NCBI RefSeq assembly: GCF_007995155.1
Contig: NZ_CP042593.1
Span: 2,584,001 to 2,648,000 of the forward strand
Direction: 5' to 3'
DNA length: 64,000 nucleotides
Origin: Cytobacillus dafuensis
Lineage (GTDB): Bacteria > Bacillota > Bacilli > Bacillales > Cytobacillaceae
Position 1 is the first letter of the stretch; every line of letters begins with the position of its first letter. Shown in pieces: positions 27,571 through 35,921 of the stretch. Both the position numbers and the translations under genes were made by a program. The notes beneath the pieces are model-generated. The model had not been told where the DNA came from. It did no database searches and was given only the letters and a program-made list of their open reading frames with translations.

Positions 27571-27612
27571 AAATCCGAACGAAAAATAATAAAATAAAAA
27601 AAATGTTCGTTT
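27571..27612. promoter_or_regulatory. Tandem inverted PurR boxes between Rieske and permease genes
   Basis: AATCCGAACGAAA (core CCGAAC at 27,575) and the inverted AATGTTCGTTTTT (core GTTCGT at 27,605) match the Bacillus PurBox. Cores are separated by 24 bases, the same spacing as upstream of guaC. The location lets PurR act on both divergent genes. No purine aptamer was found here. Confidence 0.75.
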
Positions 27613-27691
27613 TTTATATACAAACGATTGTTTTTTTAATATAATCCTGTTGAAAAGAGTAATATTGCGAAAATTTGAGGAGGAATACCTT

Positions 27692-29026
27692 TTGGAACAG
27701 AAACCGAATAACGGGATCATCATCGGCGTTGATGATAAAATTAGTTATGGAAAAGCGCTCCTTCTTGGAGCACAGCATGTGCTTGCAATGGATTTGTATA
27801 TCGCACCAATCATCATCGCAGGACTACTTTCATTAGGAACTGAAAATACTTCTTTCTTCATCCAAATGTGTTTTTTGGCAACAGGGATTGCGACATTAAT
27901 TCAGACAGGTGCTGGCATAAAGCTGCCTGTTGTGCAAGGACCCTCGTATGTTCCAATCGGGGCGATTGCTGCAATTGGAGGAAAACTTGGATTAGGAGCA
28001 ATTGCTGGAAGTTTAATTCCAGGCGCGATTATTGTGGCTCTCATTGGTTATCCGCTGAAATGGTTTGCAAAGGTCGTTAAAAGGATTATTCCACCACTCG
28101 TCGGAGGAACGGTCATTATTATTGTTGGAATTGCTTTAATGCCAATAGGACTGAATAATGTTTTTCATGCTCCAGGAAATATCGGCGATAATATCATAGT
28201 AGCGAGCGTTTCTGCAGGGGTTTTAATCATATGCATGCTTCTTGGCAGAAAAACGCATGGAATCGGTACCTTTTTCCGTTTAGTGTCTGTCATTATTGCC
28301 ATTATTGCTGGAACTTTAACTGCCAGCTTTTTTGGTGGCGTTGATTTTTCTCCAGTCAAACAGGCTGATTGGTTCTCTTTGCCCTCATTCCTTCCATTTG
28401 GTAAGCCGGTTTTCAATGTAAGTGCTATTATAACAATGGTTTTTGTTTATTTTATTATCTTAATTGAGACAACAGGAACATGGTTTGTTGTTTCAACAGT
28501 AACAGGTAAAGAGCTCGATGAAAAACGATTGAATCGTGCTTCTGTTGGCGAAGGCCTTGGCTGTTTTGTAGGTGCCATTTTTGGCAGTACACCAATGACA
28601 GGTTATTCTTCTAATGCAGGACTTCTTGCCATCACAGGAGTAGCGAGTCGATTAGCGATTATGGCGAGCGGATTAATTCTTGTTTGTCTAGGCCTTGTAC
28701 CTAAGCTCTCAACGGCTATTACTTGCATACCTGAGCCAGTGATCAATGGGATCTTTGGTATCGTGTGTGTGGCAATTGTAACGAACGGTATGAAGGTTAT
28801 CCAACCTATTGTCATTGATGACCGCAATATGATGGTCATTGGAATTCCAATTCTTTTAACAATGGCCGTTACTTTCTTGCCTAAGGAAGTTTTATACAGT
28901 GCGCCTGATTGGGCAAATTATATTTTATCGTCAGGGATCTCAGTAGGAGCCTTGGCAACCGTAATATTAAATTTAGTCATACCAGAAACTAAAGAAAAAT
29001 CTTCTAAAGAGTTTGCGGTTAAATAA
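27692..29026 (+). CDS. Purine (xanthine/uric acid) permease, NCS2 family
   Basis: The ~444-residue membrane protein has the NCS2 signature: AQHVLAMDLYIAPIII at the start, VVQGPSYVPIGAIAAI, and the QxxxE-type region FGSTPMTGYSSNAGLLAITG. It resembles B. subtilis PbuX and PucJ/PucK, which import xanthine or uric acid with protons. The TTG at 27,692 is preferred because GGAGG lies 8-9 bases upstream; an earlier ATG at 27,650 has no such site. PurR boxes lie ~80 bases upstream. Confidence 0.9.
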   Translation: MEQKPNNGIIIGVDDKISYGKALLLGAQHVLAMDLYIAPIIIAGLLSLGTENTSFFIQMCFLATGIATLIQTGAGIKLPVVQGPSYVPIGAIAAIGGKLGLGAIAGSLIPGAIIVALIGYPLKWFAKVVKRIIPPLVGGTVIIIVGIALMPIGLNNVFHAPGNIGDNIIVASVSAGVLIICMLLGRKTHGIGTFFRLVSVIIAIIAGTLTASFFGGVDFSPVKQADWFSLPSFLPFGKPVFNVSAIITMVFVYFIILIETTGTWFVVSTVTGKELDEKRLNRASVGEGLGCFVGAIFGSTPMTGYSSNAGLLAITGVASRLAIMASGLILVCLGLVPKLSTAITCIPEPVINGIFGIVCVAIVTNGMKVIQPIVIDDRNMMVIGIPILLTMAVTFLPKEVLYSAPDWANYILSSGISVGALATVILNLVIPETKEKSSKEFAVK

Positions 29027-29068
29027 AGTTTGATCAAGAATTCCATACAAACCCTTTTTTATGGTAAA

Positions 29069-29115
29069 TAAGAAGAATCCATTTTTATAAAAGATGATTA
29101 AAATGGATTCTTCTT
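29069..29115 (+). terminator. Terminator of the permease gene
   Basis: GAAGAATCCATTTT and AAAATGGATTCTTC are perfect 14-bp arms. Confidence 0.75.
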
Positions 29116-29303
29116 CAGCAGATTTAAGTTTGATTTTCACAAAATACTTTTATCATTTTCTATCAATGATTCTGATAATGATAAGTTAGCTGATGTTCTA
29201 GAAAAACAAAAAATTATAAAATAAATTGTTTTAATATTCTCCCCTTTTTAAGAAAACCTGATTTTTTTGTTGATACCGTTCAAACCCAACAAGTTTTTTA
29301 TCA

Positions 29304-29348
29304 AAAACCGAACATTATACGTTTACAGATAATAAAAGTTCGTTTATA
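29304..29348. promoter_or_regulatory. Tandem inverted PurR boxes upstream of guaC
   Basis: AAAACCGAACATT (core CCGAAC at 29,308) and the inverted AAAGTTCGTTTAT (core GTTCGT at 29,338) form a PurBox pair with 24 bases between cores. It lies immediately upstream of the riboswitch, so both initiation and elongation of guaC appear purine-controlled. Confidence 0.8.
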
Positions 29349-29381
29349 ATCAAAATTGTGTTTAAATAAATTATTTAACAT

Positions 29382-29449
29382 CATTCGTATATTCTTAGAA
29401 ATATGGTCTAAGAGTTTCTACTAGGAGCCAAAAATCCTAACTACGAATG
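29382..29449 (+). ncRNA. Purine riboswitch aptamer, guanine class
   Basis: P1 is CATTCGTA (29,382-29,389) with TACGAATG (29,442-29,449). P2 is CTTAGA/TCTAAG with loop AATATGG, J2/3 is GTTTCTAC, and P3 is TAGGA/TCCTA with a CC-containing loop for the loop-loop contact. J3/1 reads AC before the P1 3' strand, so the specificity base is C, as in guanine/hypoxanthine sensors (adenine sensors have U). Confidence 0.9.
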
Positions 29450-29489
29450 GGTGGGATTACTCTACCCATTTTTAGTTAGGATTTTTTGT
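29433..29489 (+). terminator. Riboswitch-controlled terminator of guaC
   Basis: The 5' arm (29,433-29,452) contains the 3' strands of both P3 and P1; the 3' arm (29,464-29,483) matches 18 of 20 positions and is followed by TTTTT. Aptamer and terminator are therefore mutually exclusive with no separate antiterminator: ligand binding should permit transcription. Confidence 0.85.
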
Positions 29490-29546
29490 TATTTTATGAT
29501 TTTGAGGAATATTACTATTAAAATTATTCTTTTAGGAGTGTGCATC

Positions 29547-30530
29547 ATGGAAAATGTATTTGATTATGAAGATATTCAGTTAATTCCAAATAAATGTGTG
29601 GTTAACAGCCGTTCTGAATGTGATACTACTGTAACACTAGGAGGCCGTCAATTTAAACTTCCTGTTGTGCCTGCCAATATGCAAACAATCATTGATGAAA
29701 AGATAGCCCTTTATCTTGCAGAAAATAATTATTTTTATATTATGCACCGTTTTGAGCCAGAAAAACGGCCGTCATTTGTAGAGGATATGCAGGCAAAAGG
29801 TCTCTACGCTTCCATAAGTGTTGGAGTGAAGGAAGAAGAATATCACTTCATTGAAGAGCTTGCAAAGGCAGAGCTTACCCCTGAATTCATAACGATCGAC
29901 ATTGCACATGGTCATTCAAATGCTGTCATTAATATGATTAAGCATATAAAAAAATACCTACCAAAGAGCTTTGTCATTGCTGGTAATGTTGGTACTCCTG
30001 AAGCTGTGCGAGAACTTGAGAATGCCGGTGCGGATGCGACAAAAGTTGGGATTGGTCCTGGTAAAGTATGTATCACAAAAATAAAAACTGGATTCGGGAC
30101 TGGGGGCTGGCAGTTGGCAGCACTTCGTTGGTGTGCAAAGGCAGCAAGTAAACCGATTATTGCTGATGGTGGAATACGTACACACGGTGATATAGCTAAA
30201 TCAATCCGTTTCGGTGCATCGATGGTCATGATTGGTTCCCTTTTTGCCGGACATGAAGAATCACCAGGAGAAACCATCGAAAAAGACGGAAAGTTTGTTA
30301 AGGAATATTTTGGCTCTGCTTCTGAATTTCAAAAGGGTGAAAAGAAGAACGTAGAAGGTAAAAAAATGTACGTTGAACATAAAGGTTCCTTACAGGATAC
30401 GTTAACTGAAATGGAACAAGATCTTCAATCTTCTATTTCATATGCTGGTGGAACCACTTTAGATTCCATTCGTCACGTAGATTATGTTATTGTCAAAAAC
30501 TCTATTTTTAATGGAGATAAAGTATATTAA
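29547..30530 (+). CDS. guaC: GMP reductase
   Basis: GuaC reduces GMP to IMP and ammonia with NADPH, converting guanine nucleotides back to the common purine precursor. The 327-residue protein is a TIM-barrel IMPDH/GMPR enzyme very close to B. subtilis GuaC ([13 protein letters not shown] start, catalytic C175 in [20 protein letters not shown], and the SRIRHVDY-like end [14 protein letters not shown]). The ATG at 29,547 follows TTAGGAGTGTG; the frame is open upstream to 29,451, but that part is riboswitch leader. PurR boxes and a guanine riboswitch precede it. Confidence 0.96.
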   Translation: MENVFDYEDIQLIPNKCVVNSRSECDTTVTLGGRQFKLPVVPANMQTIIDEKIALYLAENNYFYIMHRFEPEKRPSFVEDMQAKGLYASISVGVKEEEYHFIEELAKAELTPEFITIDIAHGHSNAVINMIKHIKKYLPKSFVIAGNVGTPEAVRELENAGADATKVGIGPGKVCITKIKTGFGTGGWQLAALRWCAKAASKPIIADGGIRTHGDIAKSIRFGASMVMIGSLFAGHEESPGETIEKDGKFVKEYFGSASEFQKGEKKNVEGKKMYVEHKGSLQDTLTEMEQDLQSSISYAGGTTLDSIRHVDYVIVKNSIFNGDKVY

Positions 30531-30601
30531 AGCCGAATTGAATAAAAGCATCTAAAGGCAAGTAGTTTCATTTTATGGAGAAAATTAGATGGTCAAAGCA
30601 A

Positions 30602-30642
30602 GACAGCATACTAAATCCGTAGTGATTAAGTATGCTGTTTTT
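30602..30642 (+). terminator. Terminator of guaC
   Basis: ACAGCATACT and AGTATGCTGT are followed by TTTTAC; the hairpin is ~70 bases after the guaC stop. Confidence 0.8.
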
Positions 30643-30704
30643 ACATTTTTTATATGTTATATATTCTTGAGGACATCAATCTTTACACAAGATTCTTGTT
30701 TAAT

Positions 30705-30864
30705 AGAACTGCCACAATTGTTTAAGTACAATCTTTAATAAACTCCATACAAACATTAACATAAATATCAAATTTAGTTTAAGATTCTTACTACATTAAA
30801 TGGCCCTATAATGAAAATAAGCGCTGATCCTTGTTACAGAAAAGCGCCCGATTGCGGAAGATCA
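30705..30864 (+). repeat. Composite palindromic repeat (alpha half + beta, long form)
   Basis: This first member of the dispersed family has TTTAAGTACAATCTTT (alpha half) and, 78 bases later, GGCCC followed by the inner hairpin AAGCGCT..ATCCTTG..AAAGCGCCC and the tail GATTGCGGAAGATCA. It marks the start of the accessory region. The rest of the 30,531-31,030 gap is the guaC terminator and plain AT-rich DNA. Confidence 0.75.
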
Positions 30865-31030
30865 AGATAATGATTATAATTGTAGCCCTATAGCTTGTTG
30901 AACAAACAAATCTTTTACTTCAACAATGTATCGAGTCTAATAATTACAGCAAATATTTTAATGTCCGTGAAGTGTACTCTATTATTGTGCTAACGTTCTC
31001 CGTTTATTTGAATTTTGGTCAAAGTTTCAA

Positions 31031-31810
31031 CTAAGTAAATTGTGTCAATACTTGGTTAAACTTGTCACGCTCTTCCCAGAAAGCCCCATGACCACTATAT
31101 TGAAACGGAACAAGCTGTGAATTTCTTATTTTTTTATTTAGTTCCTGAGCTTGTGCAAATGGAATAACTTTGTCATGAATACCGTGAATGATTAAAGTAG
31201 GGACATTAATTTTTGGAAGATCCGCATTTAGCTTTTCATCTCTTAATGTAGTTATAATAGCAGCTGTCGACCAACTTGCTGCTTGTAATCCCATTTGTAA
31301 AAACCAGTCCGAAAATGGTTTAGTTATATACTGAAAGAAAAATCCATCTGTTACGTCCTGCATCATTTTAGGCCGGTCATTTAAGGTTTCTTTTAGAAAG
31401 TTATTAGCAGTTTCTACGGTAAATCCAGTTGGAGCTGCTGCATCAATAAGAACAAGCCTTGATACCCCAAAACCGTTGTGACGAGACATATAACGAATTG
31501 CGATAGCCCCGCCTGTAGAGTGACCTACAAGAGTAAAATTGTTTATTTGAAGTGTACTAACTATTGTGCGGATATCATCTGCAAGTCTGTTAAAAGTATA
31601 GCCGCTCATTGGTTTATCTGAATTGCCAAAACCCCTCCAGTCTATACCAATACAGCGATAGCCCATAGCTGGAAGAACATTAAACTGATATTCAAACTGT
31701 TTATGGCTTAACGGCCAGCCATGTAAAAATACGATGGTCTTATTTCCTTCCGGGTTAATATCTTCTACATATAAGCTCACACCTGGCTCTACAATAACAA
31801 AGTATCCCAT
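31031..31810 (-). CDS. Alpha/beta hydrolase
   Basis: The 259-residue protein has the complete alpha/beta hydrolase fold: oxyanion-hole HGWPLS (30-35), nucleophile elbow GHSTGG (S98), an acid in HGIHDKVIP (~213) and catalytic histidine in YSGHGAFWEE. It groups with arylesterase/non-heme chloroperoxidase-like enzymes; the substrate is unknown. GGGAGGAATCTTC precedes the ATG. It is flanked on both sides by the dispersed repeats. Confidence 0.88.
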   Translation of the reverse strand: MGYFVIVEPGVSLYVEDINPEGNKTIVFLHGWPLSHKQFEYQFNVLPAMGYRCIGIDWRGFGNSDKPMSGYTFNRLADDIRTIVSTLQINNFTLVGHSTGGAIAIRYMSRHNGFGVSRLVLIDAAAPTGFTVETANNFLKETLNDRPKMMQDVTDGFFFQYITKPFSDWFLQMGLQAASWSTAAIITTLRDEKLNADLPKINVPTLIIHGIHDKVIPFAQAQELNKKIRNSQLVPFQYSGHGAFWEERDKFNQVLTQFT

Positions 31811-31929
31811 GAAGATTCCTCCCTAGTTAATGTGGTTTCAACAATAGATATTCATTTTGGTTAACATAGATGAGTACTAATTCAAGTTGTATGCCAGAGA
31901 AGCCAAGAAGGACGGGGTCTCTTGAACTT

Positions 31930-31965
31930 TGCGTTCCCTTTAATTTAAGTACATTTATTCACAAT
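31930..31965 (+). repeat. Alpha-type palindrome half
   Basis: TTTAAGTACATTTATTCACA matches the right arm of the complete palindrome at 33,796-33,854. Confidence 0.55.
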
Positions 31966-32036
31966 CTCTTCTGATATGTTAAAGTTTTGGTCAAATATGA
32001 AATCCACACGTTTCTTTTCGTTAGGGGCTCTACCCC

Positions 32037-32408
32037 TCACACGACAGGCCACTGTTGTTTTTGAAATACATTAGGATGGTAACAGCTCGATGGTGGGAGG
32101 AAATTATACTTCCACACAGCACTCTCATATAAAAATAACTGTTCATTTAGCCCTCTAAATACTTTTTTATATAAGTTGGTAACGGCTTGATCACTTAGGA
32201 AGATTTCAATTATATCCTTATCTCCGTCAATAGCCTCTCCTCTTGCTTTAATAACATCTCGGGTGATCTCAGCAGCGTGATCGTAAATTGTCTTGTTCGT
32301 AGTAATCACCTCCACAGTTTTATGGATGACCAAATGTTTAGATTTATTGGATTGAACAGAGTCAGATCGATTTACTGGATTACCACAATGTGTCATAACT
32401 AAAACCAA
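32037..32408 (-). CDS. Hypothetical protein, possibly a fragment
   Basis: The open frame (123 codons, TTG start, no good ribosome binding site) has protein-like composition in residues ~33-95 (VITTNKTIYDHAAEITRDV region), but the N-terminal ~30 and C-terminal ~25 residues look random. I recognise no family. It may be a gene remnant extended by chance open frames. It lies between an alpha/beta hydrolase and a truncated amidohydrolase. Confidence 0.35.
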   Translation of the reverse strand: MVLVMTHCGNPVNRSDSVQSNKSKHLVIHKTVEVITTNKTIYDHAAEITRDVIKARGEAIDGDKDIIEIFLSDQAVTNLYKKVFRGLNEQLFLYESAVWKYNFLPPSSCYHPNVFQKQQWPVV

Positions 32409-32484
32409 GTTTTATCCCAAGATCATCAAAATTGTTAATTAAAACTCTTTTCTACCAGTTCTTTGGTTAGAATGAAGAAATTCT

Positions 32485-32520
32485 CCCCGTTACTTTAAGT
32501 ACACTTCTTCACAAACTTTA
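32485..32520 (+). repeat. Alpha-type palindrome half
   Basis: CCCCGTTACTTTAAGTACAC followed by TTCTTCACAAAC; it overlaps the 3' end of the amidohydrolase fragment. Confidence 0.6.
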
Positions 32521-32830
32521 CAATTTTCATTCTAAATCTAATTAAAGCTGAATTACTAGAAATACATTTTAAAGCATTCGTGTACAGGATTTTATCGGTA
32601 GCCTGTTCATCAAATAGGTGCTGAATCAATTCAATATCTCCATACTCAAAAGATCTTTTTGTTCTTGTAGATGGAAAATCTGTTCCAAACATAAGTGCAT
32701 CAGGATTTGTCTCATATATGGATTTTAAAGCATTTTCAACATTCTGTTCCACACGCCCAAAACCTGTTGCTTTTACGTGTATGCCTTTATCAATTAATTT
32801 TAATAAATGCAGTGATCCTTCTTCTGACAA
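32495..32830 (-). pseudogene. Amidohydrolase-2 family, C-terminal fragment
   Basis: The ~111 codons match the C-terminal third of TIM-barrel amidohydrolases: the catalytic-site-like LMFGTDFPSTRTKR with its aspartate, and ILYTNAL near the end. About 150-200 N-terminal residues, including the first metal-binding histidines, are missing, and the last ~20 residues run into the repeat and look non-native. It should be non-functional. Confidence 0.7.
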
Positions 32831-32862
32831 TCCTAAAGGGAGTATTATGAATACGGCTAAAT

Positions 32863-33327
32863 TTACCGCATATTCTTTTCATAATTTATAAGTGTCAAGT
32901 ACTGGTTTATTGGTTCCTGCCCTGTTTTTTCAAACCCGAGTTTTTCATAAAAATGGCGATTTCGATGATCATCTTTTGGGGTATGAAGCGACCACTTTCG
33001 TACATGAGGGAATCGTCTTTCTAGCTCCTGTACTATTTTAGAACCCAAACCTTTGTTTTGAAATCGAGAGCTAAGAAAAATCGAAAACAAATAATAATGA
33101 GTATAGGTCTGTATGACAATGCAGATTCCGCCTGCAAGCTTATCTTCAACAAAAATAGAATAATGCAATGAGTTTTCCATTCTAAATAAAAAATATTCCA
33201 ATGATTCAGTTGCTGGATTTGTATCGTAATCCTTATATTTCATTAAATCGGAATAAAACGCTTCTCTTTGAATCTTTAACAATTCGTATGCTTCTGTATT
33301 TTTTGATGGTAAAATCTTAAATTTCAT
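32863..33327 (-). CDS. GNAT family N-acetyltransferase
   Basis: The ~154-residue protein is a GNAT acetyltransferase; the acetyl-CoA loop is SSRFQNKGLGSKIVQEL (near 88-104) and the C-terminal NRHFYEKLGFEKTG is typical. The acceptor is unknown. The ATG at 33,327 has AGGAGG seven bases upstream; a longer frame to 33,375 includes that site and is less likely. Confidence 0.85.
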   Translation of the reverse strand: MKFKILPSKNTEAYELLKIQREAFYSDLMKYKDYDTNPATESLEYFLFRMENSLHYSIFVEDKLAGGICIVIQTYTHYYLFSIFLSSRFQNKGLGSKIVQELERRFPHVRKWSLHTPKDDHRNRHFYEKLGFEKTGQEPINQYLTLINYEKNMR

Positions 33328-33468
33328 CTCCCTACCTCCTAAGCCATTTAGACGTTTTTGCATTACTTTGAACAATGTAATAAGAGGAAAATTCCGGTTT
33401 CCTCCTTCTTATTGGAGGTAAACAATTAGCTCAATCATAGACCGTTGGACTACAATAAAATATGCCTG

Positions 33469-33502
33469 AAAAGTTCCTTCTGGAAGGGTAAACTTTTTTT
33501 AT
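33469..33502. terminator. Hairpin in intergenic region
   Basis: AAAAGTTCCTTC and GAAGGGTAAACTTTTTTT form a stem with one bulge, followed by T residues on the plus strand. No plus-strand gene precedes it closely, so its role is unclear. Confidence 0.4.
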
Positions 33503-33669
33503 TTAAGAAAAATAAATGGCATAAAGTGAACAATACTACGATTTAAAAAAGAATGCTGTAATTAATCAAAATCCTTTTCGAAGTGATCGTTTGATAGTTA
33601 GACGTTAGAAAAAGTACTGTTGATGTTAAAAGAAGTATATTTGATGTTTGAAAACGCATATATAATCCC

Positions 33670-33755
33670 CCGGGAAAATGGGATACAGCGGCTGTATATG
33701 GGATGAACGCTTCAGTGTGCAATTTTCAAGCCGGACGTACATTTGAGTAATAAAA
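33670..33755 (+). pseudogene. Coding remnant with its own terminator
   Basis: From about 33,667 the plus strand reads NPPGKWDTAAVYGMNASVCN, then FQAGRTFE and a stop at 33,753, and a perfect terminator follows. The frame closes upstream without a start. It looks like the last ~28 codons of a deleted plus-strand gene; the family is not recognised. Confidence 0.35.
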
Positions 33756-33756
33756 A

Positions 33757-33793
33757 AGCTGATTTTCCTAATTTGGAAGATCAGCTTTTTCTA
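33757..33793 (+). terminator. Intrinsic terminator
   Basis: AAAAAGCTGATTTTCC and GGAAGATCAGCTTTTT form a long stem with T-tail, just after the coding remnant. Confidence 0.8.
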
Positions 33794-33795
33794 CT

Positions 33796-33854
33796 TTGTG
33801 AAGAAATGTACTTAAATTAACCTGCTTCGTTACTTTAAGTACATTTCTTCACAA
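33796..33854. repeat. Complete alpha palindrome of the dispersed family
   Basis: A 59-bp palindrome: TTGTGAAGAAATGTACTTAA on the left and TTAAGTACATTTCTTCACAA on the right, both extended by TAAC/GTTA around the centre CTGCTTC. Other sites carry only the right half, so this is probably the complete form. Confidence 0.85.
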
Positions 33855-33890
33855 TATATTCCTAATTTTAGTATAATACCATAACTGTGT

Positions 33891-33963
33891 TGCTCCACAA
33901 TCTCGCCCTATTACTGAAAAAGGCACAATTCCTCTTCAAGAATTGCGCACGATTGTTGAATAA
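33891..33963 (+). repeat. Beta palindrome with inner hairpin
   Basis: CTCCACAATCTCGCCC, then inner stem GGCACAATTCC/AAGAATTGCGC, then GATTGTTGAATAAG. The outer arms ACAATC and GATTGT are preserved. Confidence 0.75.
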
Positions 33964-33992
33964 GAAATTAGTACTTATTACTTTTAATACTT

Positions 33993-34889
33993 TTAATTGT
34001 TATCTAAAGTTTTTTCGTTTAAATCGTGTATTAATTGAACAGCTTCATCGACATGTGACACATCAAAAATTTCAACGTTTGCCTTTATTTCTTTTTGTAT
34101 TGCTGCTACTTCTTCAGCATTTTCACTTGGGATGATCATAAAAGGAATGCCAGTTTTTTCGGTAATTTGTATTTTTTCTTTCATATTACCAACTCTAAAA
34201 ACGTTACCATTTTTATTAATTGAACCAGTAACTGCAATGGGTAATTGATTATGGAAATCACCTTGTTTGATTCGACCACTTAATGCTAGACTAAGACCTG
34301 AACTATCTCCTCCAATATCGCTACGACTAAGGAAATTTTTAATCCATTCATCTTCACGTCCTAAATATAGAGCCACATTCTCCTTCGTCTCTTCTGGTGA
34401 ATGTTCTTTTCGAAGATGTAGCCACTCTAATATTTGTCTATTCTTAATACCATATATAGTTTTATTATTCACTTCAATAACGGACAGTACATCTACATGT
34501 TGTTTGGTCAAAAGTTCCTCAACCGCTTGTTTACTTTTTTCATTTTCTAAGGTTAATTGATTTACCCCTATAGAATAGATTCCAGAACCTTCTAATACCT
34601 CAGTGGGTTCCGAATATGCGTAAGCAAGGTGTGAGGGTGATGTGTAGTATCCTATTAGTGGCATCTCATAGCAAAACAATACAAAGATGATGAAAGTTAC
34701 AATTGCAATTTTCCTTTTAGTAACATGGTTTTTTCGAAACACTACAAACATAATCAGCAAGATAATTAAGCTTATAAACAATATAAATAAAAATAGAAAT
34801 TCATTGATGATATCTTGAATATATAAAAATAGAAATAGAAGATAAAAAAGAATAGATAATATACCAATAACGTTACTTGATTTATTCAT
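33993..34889 (-). CDS. Membrane-anchored Lon-type (S16) protease domain protein
   Basis: The 298-residue protein has three hydrophobic N-terminal segments (about 8-24, 29-51, 60-82) and a C-terminal Lon proteolytic domain. The catalytic dyad is S196 in GGDSSGLSLALS and K237 in GNMKEKI, in the spacing known for S16 peptidases. There is no ATPase or PDZ domain, unlike Lon or YlbL. The active site is predicted outside the cytoplasm. Substrates are unknown. GGGGGCGTGG precedes the ATG. Confidence 0.8.
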   Translation of the reverse strand: MNKSSNVIGILSILFYLLFLFLYIQDIINEFLFLFILFISLIILLIMFVVFRKNHVTKRKIAIVTFIIFVLFCYEMPLIGYYTSPSHLAYAYSEPTEVLEGSGIYSIGVNQLTLENEKSKQAVEELLTKQHVDVLSVIEVNNKTIYGIKNRQILEWLHLRKEHSPEETKENVALYLGREDEWIKNFLSRSDIGGDSSGLSLALSGRIKQGDFHNQLPIAVTGSINKNGNVFRVGNMKEKIQITEKTGIPFMIIPSENAEEVAAIQKEIKANVEIFDVSHVDEAVQLIHDLNEKTLDNN

Positions 34890-35040
34890 TTAGTAACCAC
34901 GCCCCCTGTTAGTCAGTTCATGTATTCTTATATATCTAACTTGCTACTTTATTTTTAATACGTTTGAAACTAATTGGGGTTCCATTTTTGAATAAATTCC
35001 CCATTTAAGATTATCAAAAATCCATTTTGCTTATGAACTA

Positions 35041-35106
35041 AACTGGCCTTTACATAAAAAATAAGCACATTTCTTGCTACAGAATTGCGCCCTATAATGG
35101 AATAAG
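35041..35106 (+). repeat. Beta palindrome with inner hairpin
   Basis: GGCC..., inner stem GCACATTTCT/AGAATTGCGC around TGCTAC, then CCCTATAATGGAATAAG. The 34,890-35,286 gap holds otherwise only AT-rich DNA and the promoter of the small peptide gene. Confidence 0.7.
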
Positions 35107-35286
35107 CTACTGTATAATGTCGACGTAATGTGACATTAACTTTTTATTTTTCCTCGATAATCCGCAATTACATTTCCCTCATTAACGAAGTAACTTGTTC
35201 CCATTTTGAATGGTAATTATTACTGTGTTTCCCAAACTTATTTTTATTATCGGACGTATATTAAACTAACGATTGGAGGTGAAAAA

Positions 35287-35376
35287 ATGGATCTCATTTT
35301 ATGGATGACTGTTTTGTCTGGTACCTTTATCGCAATATTCGCCGATAATAAAAAATGCAAAAAGAAAAAATGTTAA
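35287..35376 (+). CDS. 29-residue membrane peptide
   Basis: ATG at 35,287 follows a strong GGAGGTG by six bases. The peptide is one hydrophobic helix (LILWMTVLSGTFIAIF) and a basic, cysteine-bearing tail KKCKKKKC. A terminator lies ~100 bases downstream. The site, codon start and terminator support a real gene; the function is unknown. Short hydrophobic peptides of this shape can be toxin-like or regulatory. Confidence 0.5.
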   Translation: MDLILWMTVLSGTFIAIFADNKKCKKKKC

Positions 35377-35476
35377 ACTTTTTCATATCTCCCACAAATT
35401 ATTATTGGATTTAGGTACACCTTATTAAATATTGTTAGCTTAAAAAAATATCGTGCCTTTTAACTTGATTGTAGAT

Positions 35477-35521
35477 ACAAAAACGACTTGAAATATTAGT
35501 ATTCAAGTCGTTTTATATTTT
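35477..35521 (+). terminator. Intrinsic terminator
   Basis: AAAACGACTTGAA and TTCAAGTCGTTTT are perfect arms followed by ATATTTTTC. It fits the 29-residue peptide gene. Confidence 0.75.
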
Positions 35522-35572
35522 TCTAATATTTGTCCCCAAACCCTCGTTTGGTAACCTTTCATAAAAGAATGA

Positions 35573-35601
35573 TATTCAACAATCTGGCCCGATTGCTGAA
35601 C
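35573..35601 (+). repeat. Beta palindrome, short form
   Basis: TTCAACAATCTGGCCC then GATTGCTGAA: the outer palindrome without the inner hairpin. The remaining gap to 35,921 shows no other recognised element. Confidence 0.75.
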
Positions 35602-35921
35602 AAAATTAAAAAAGCACACATTCCATAATAAGTTATTATTTGTTCCAAAACTCTTCTATAATTTAAAAATTTTAGACACTGAGTTTTATTAGTATTTTTC
35701 ATTGTCACTTTAGGAGATATTTTGCGCATATTTTAAGTGCTATTTTGCACACCTAACTTTAAAACCCAGATACCTTCACATGAGAAGATTAGCCGGGTTT
35801 CTTAATTGTAGCTTTGGAATAAAGTTGCGATGTTTATAAAAAAGTTGTGAAGCTCTACCCCTAACATTGAAAATTTTTATTTCTCGGAGATAAACCCCAT
35901 TATAAAACTTCCGGATTTTAT

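Noticed and set aside
27500..27691. Xanthine/guanine riboswitch before the purine permease
   Set aside because: No P1-P2-P3 purine aptamer can be drawn here; only PurR boxes are present.
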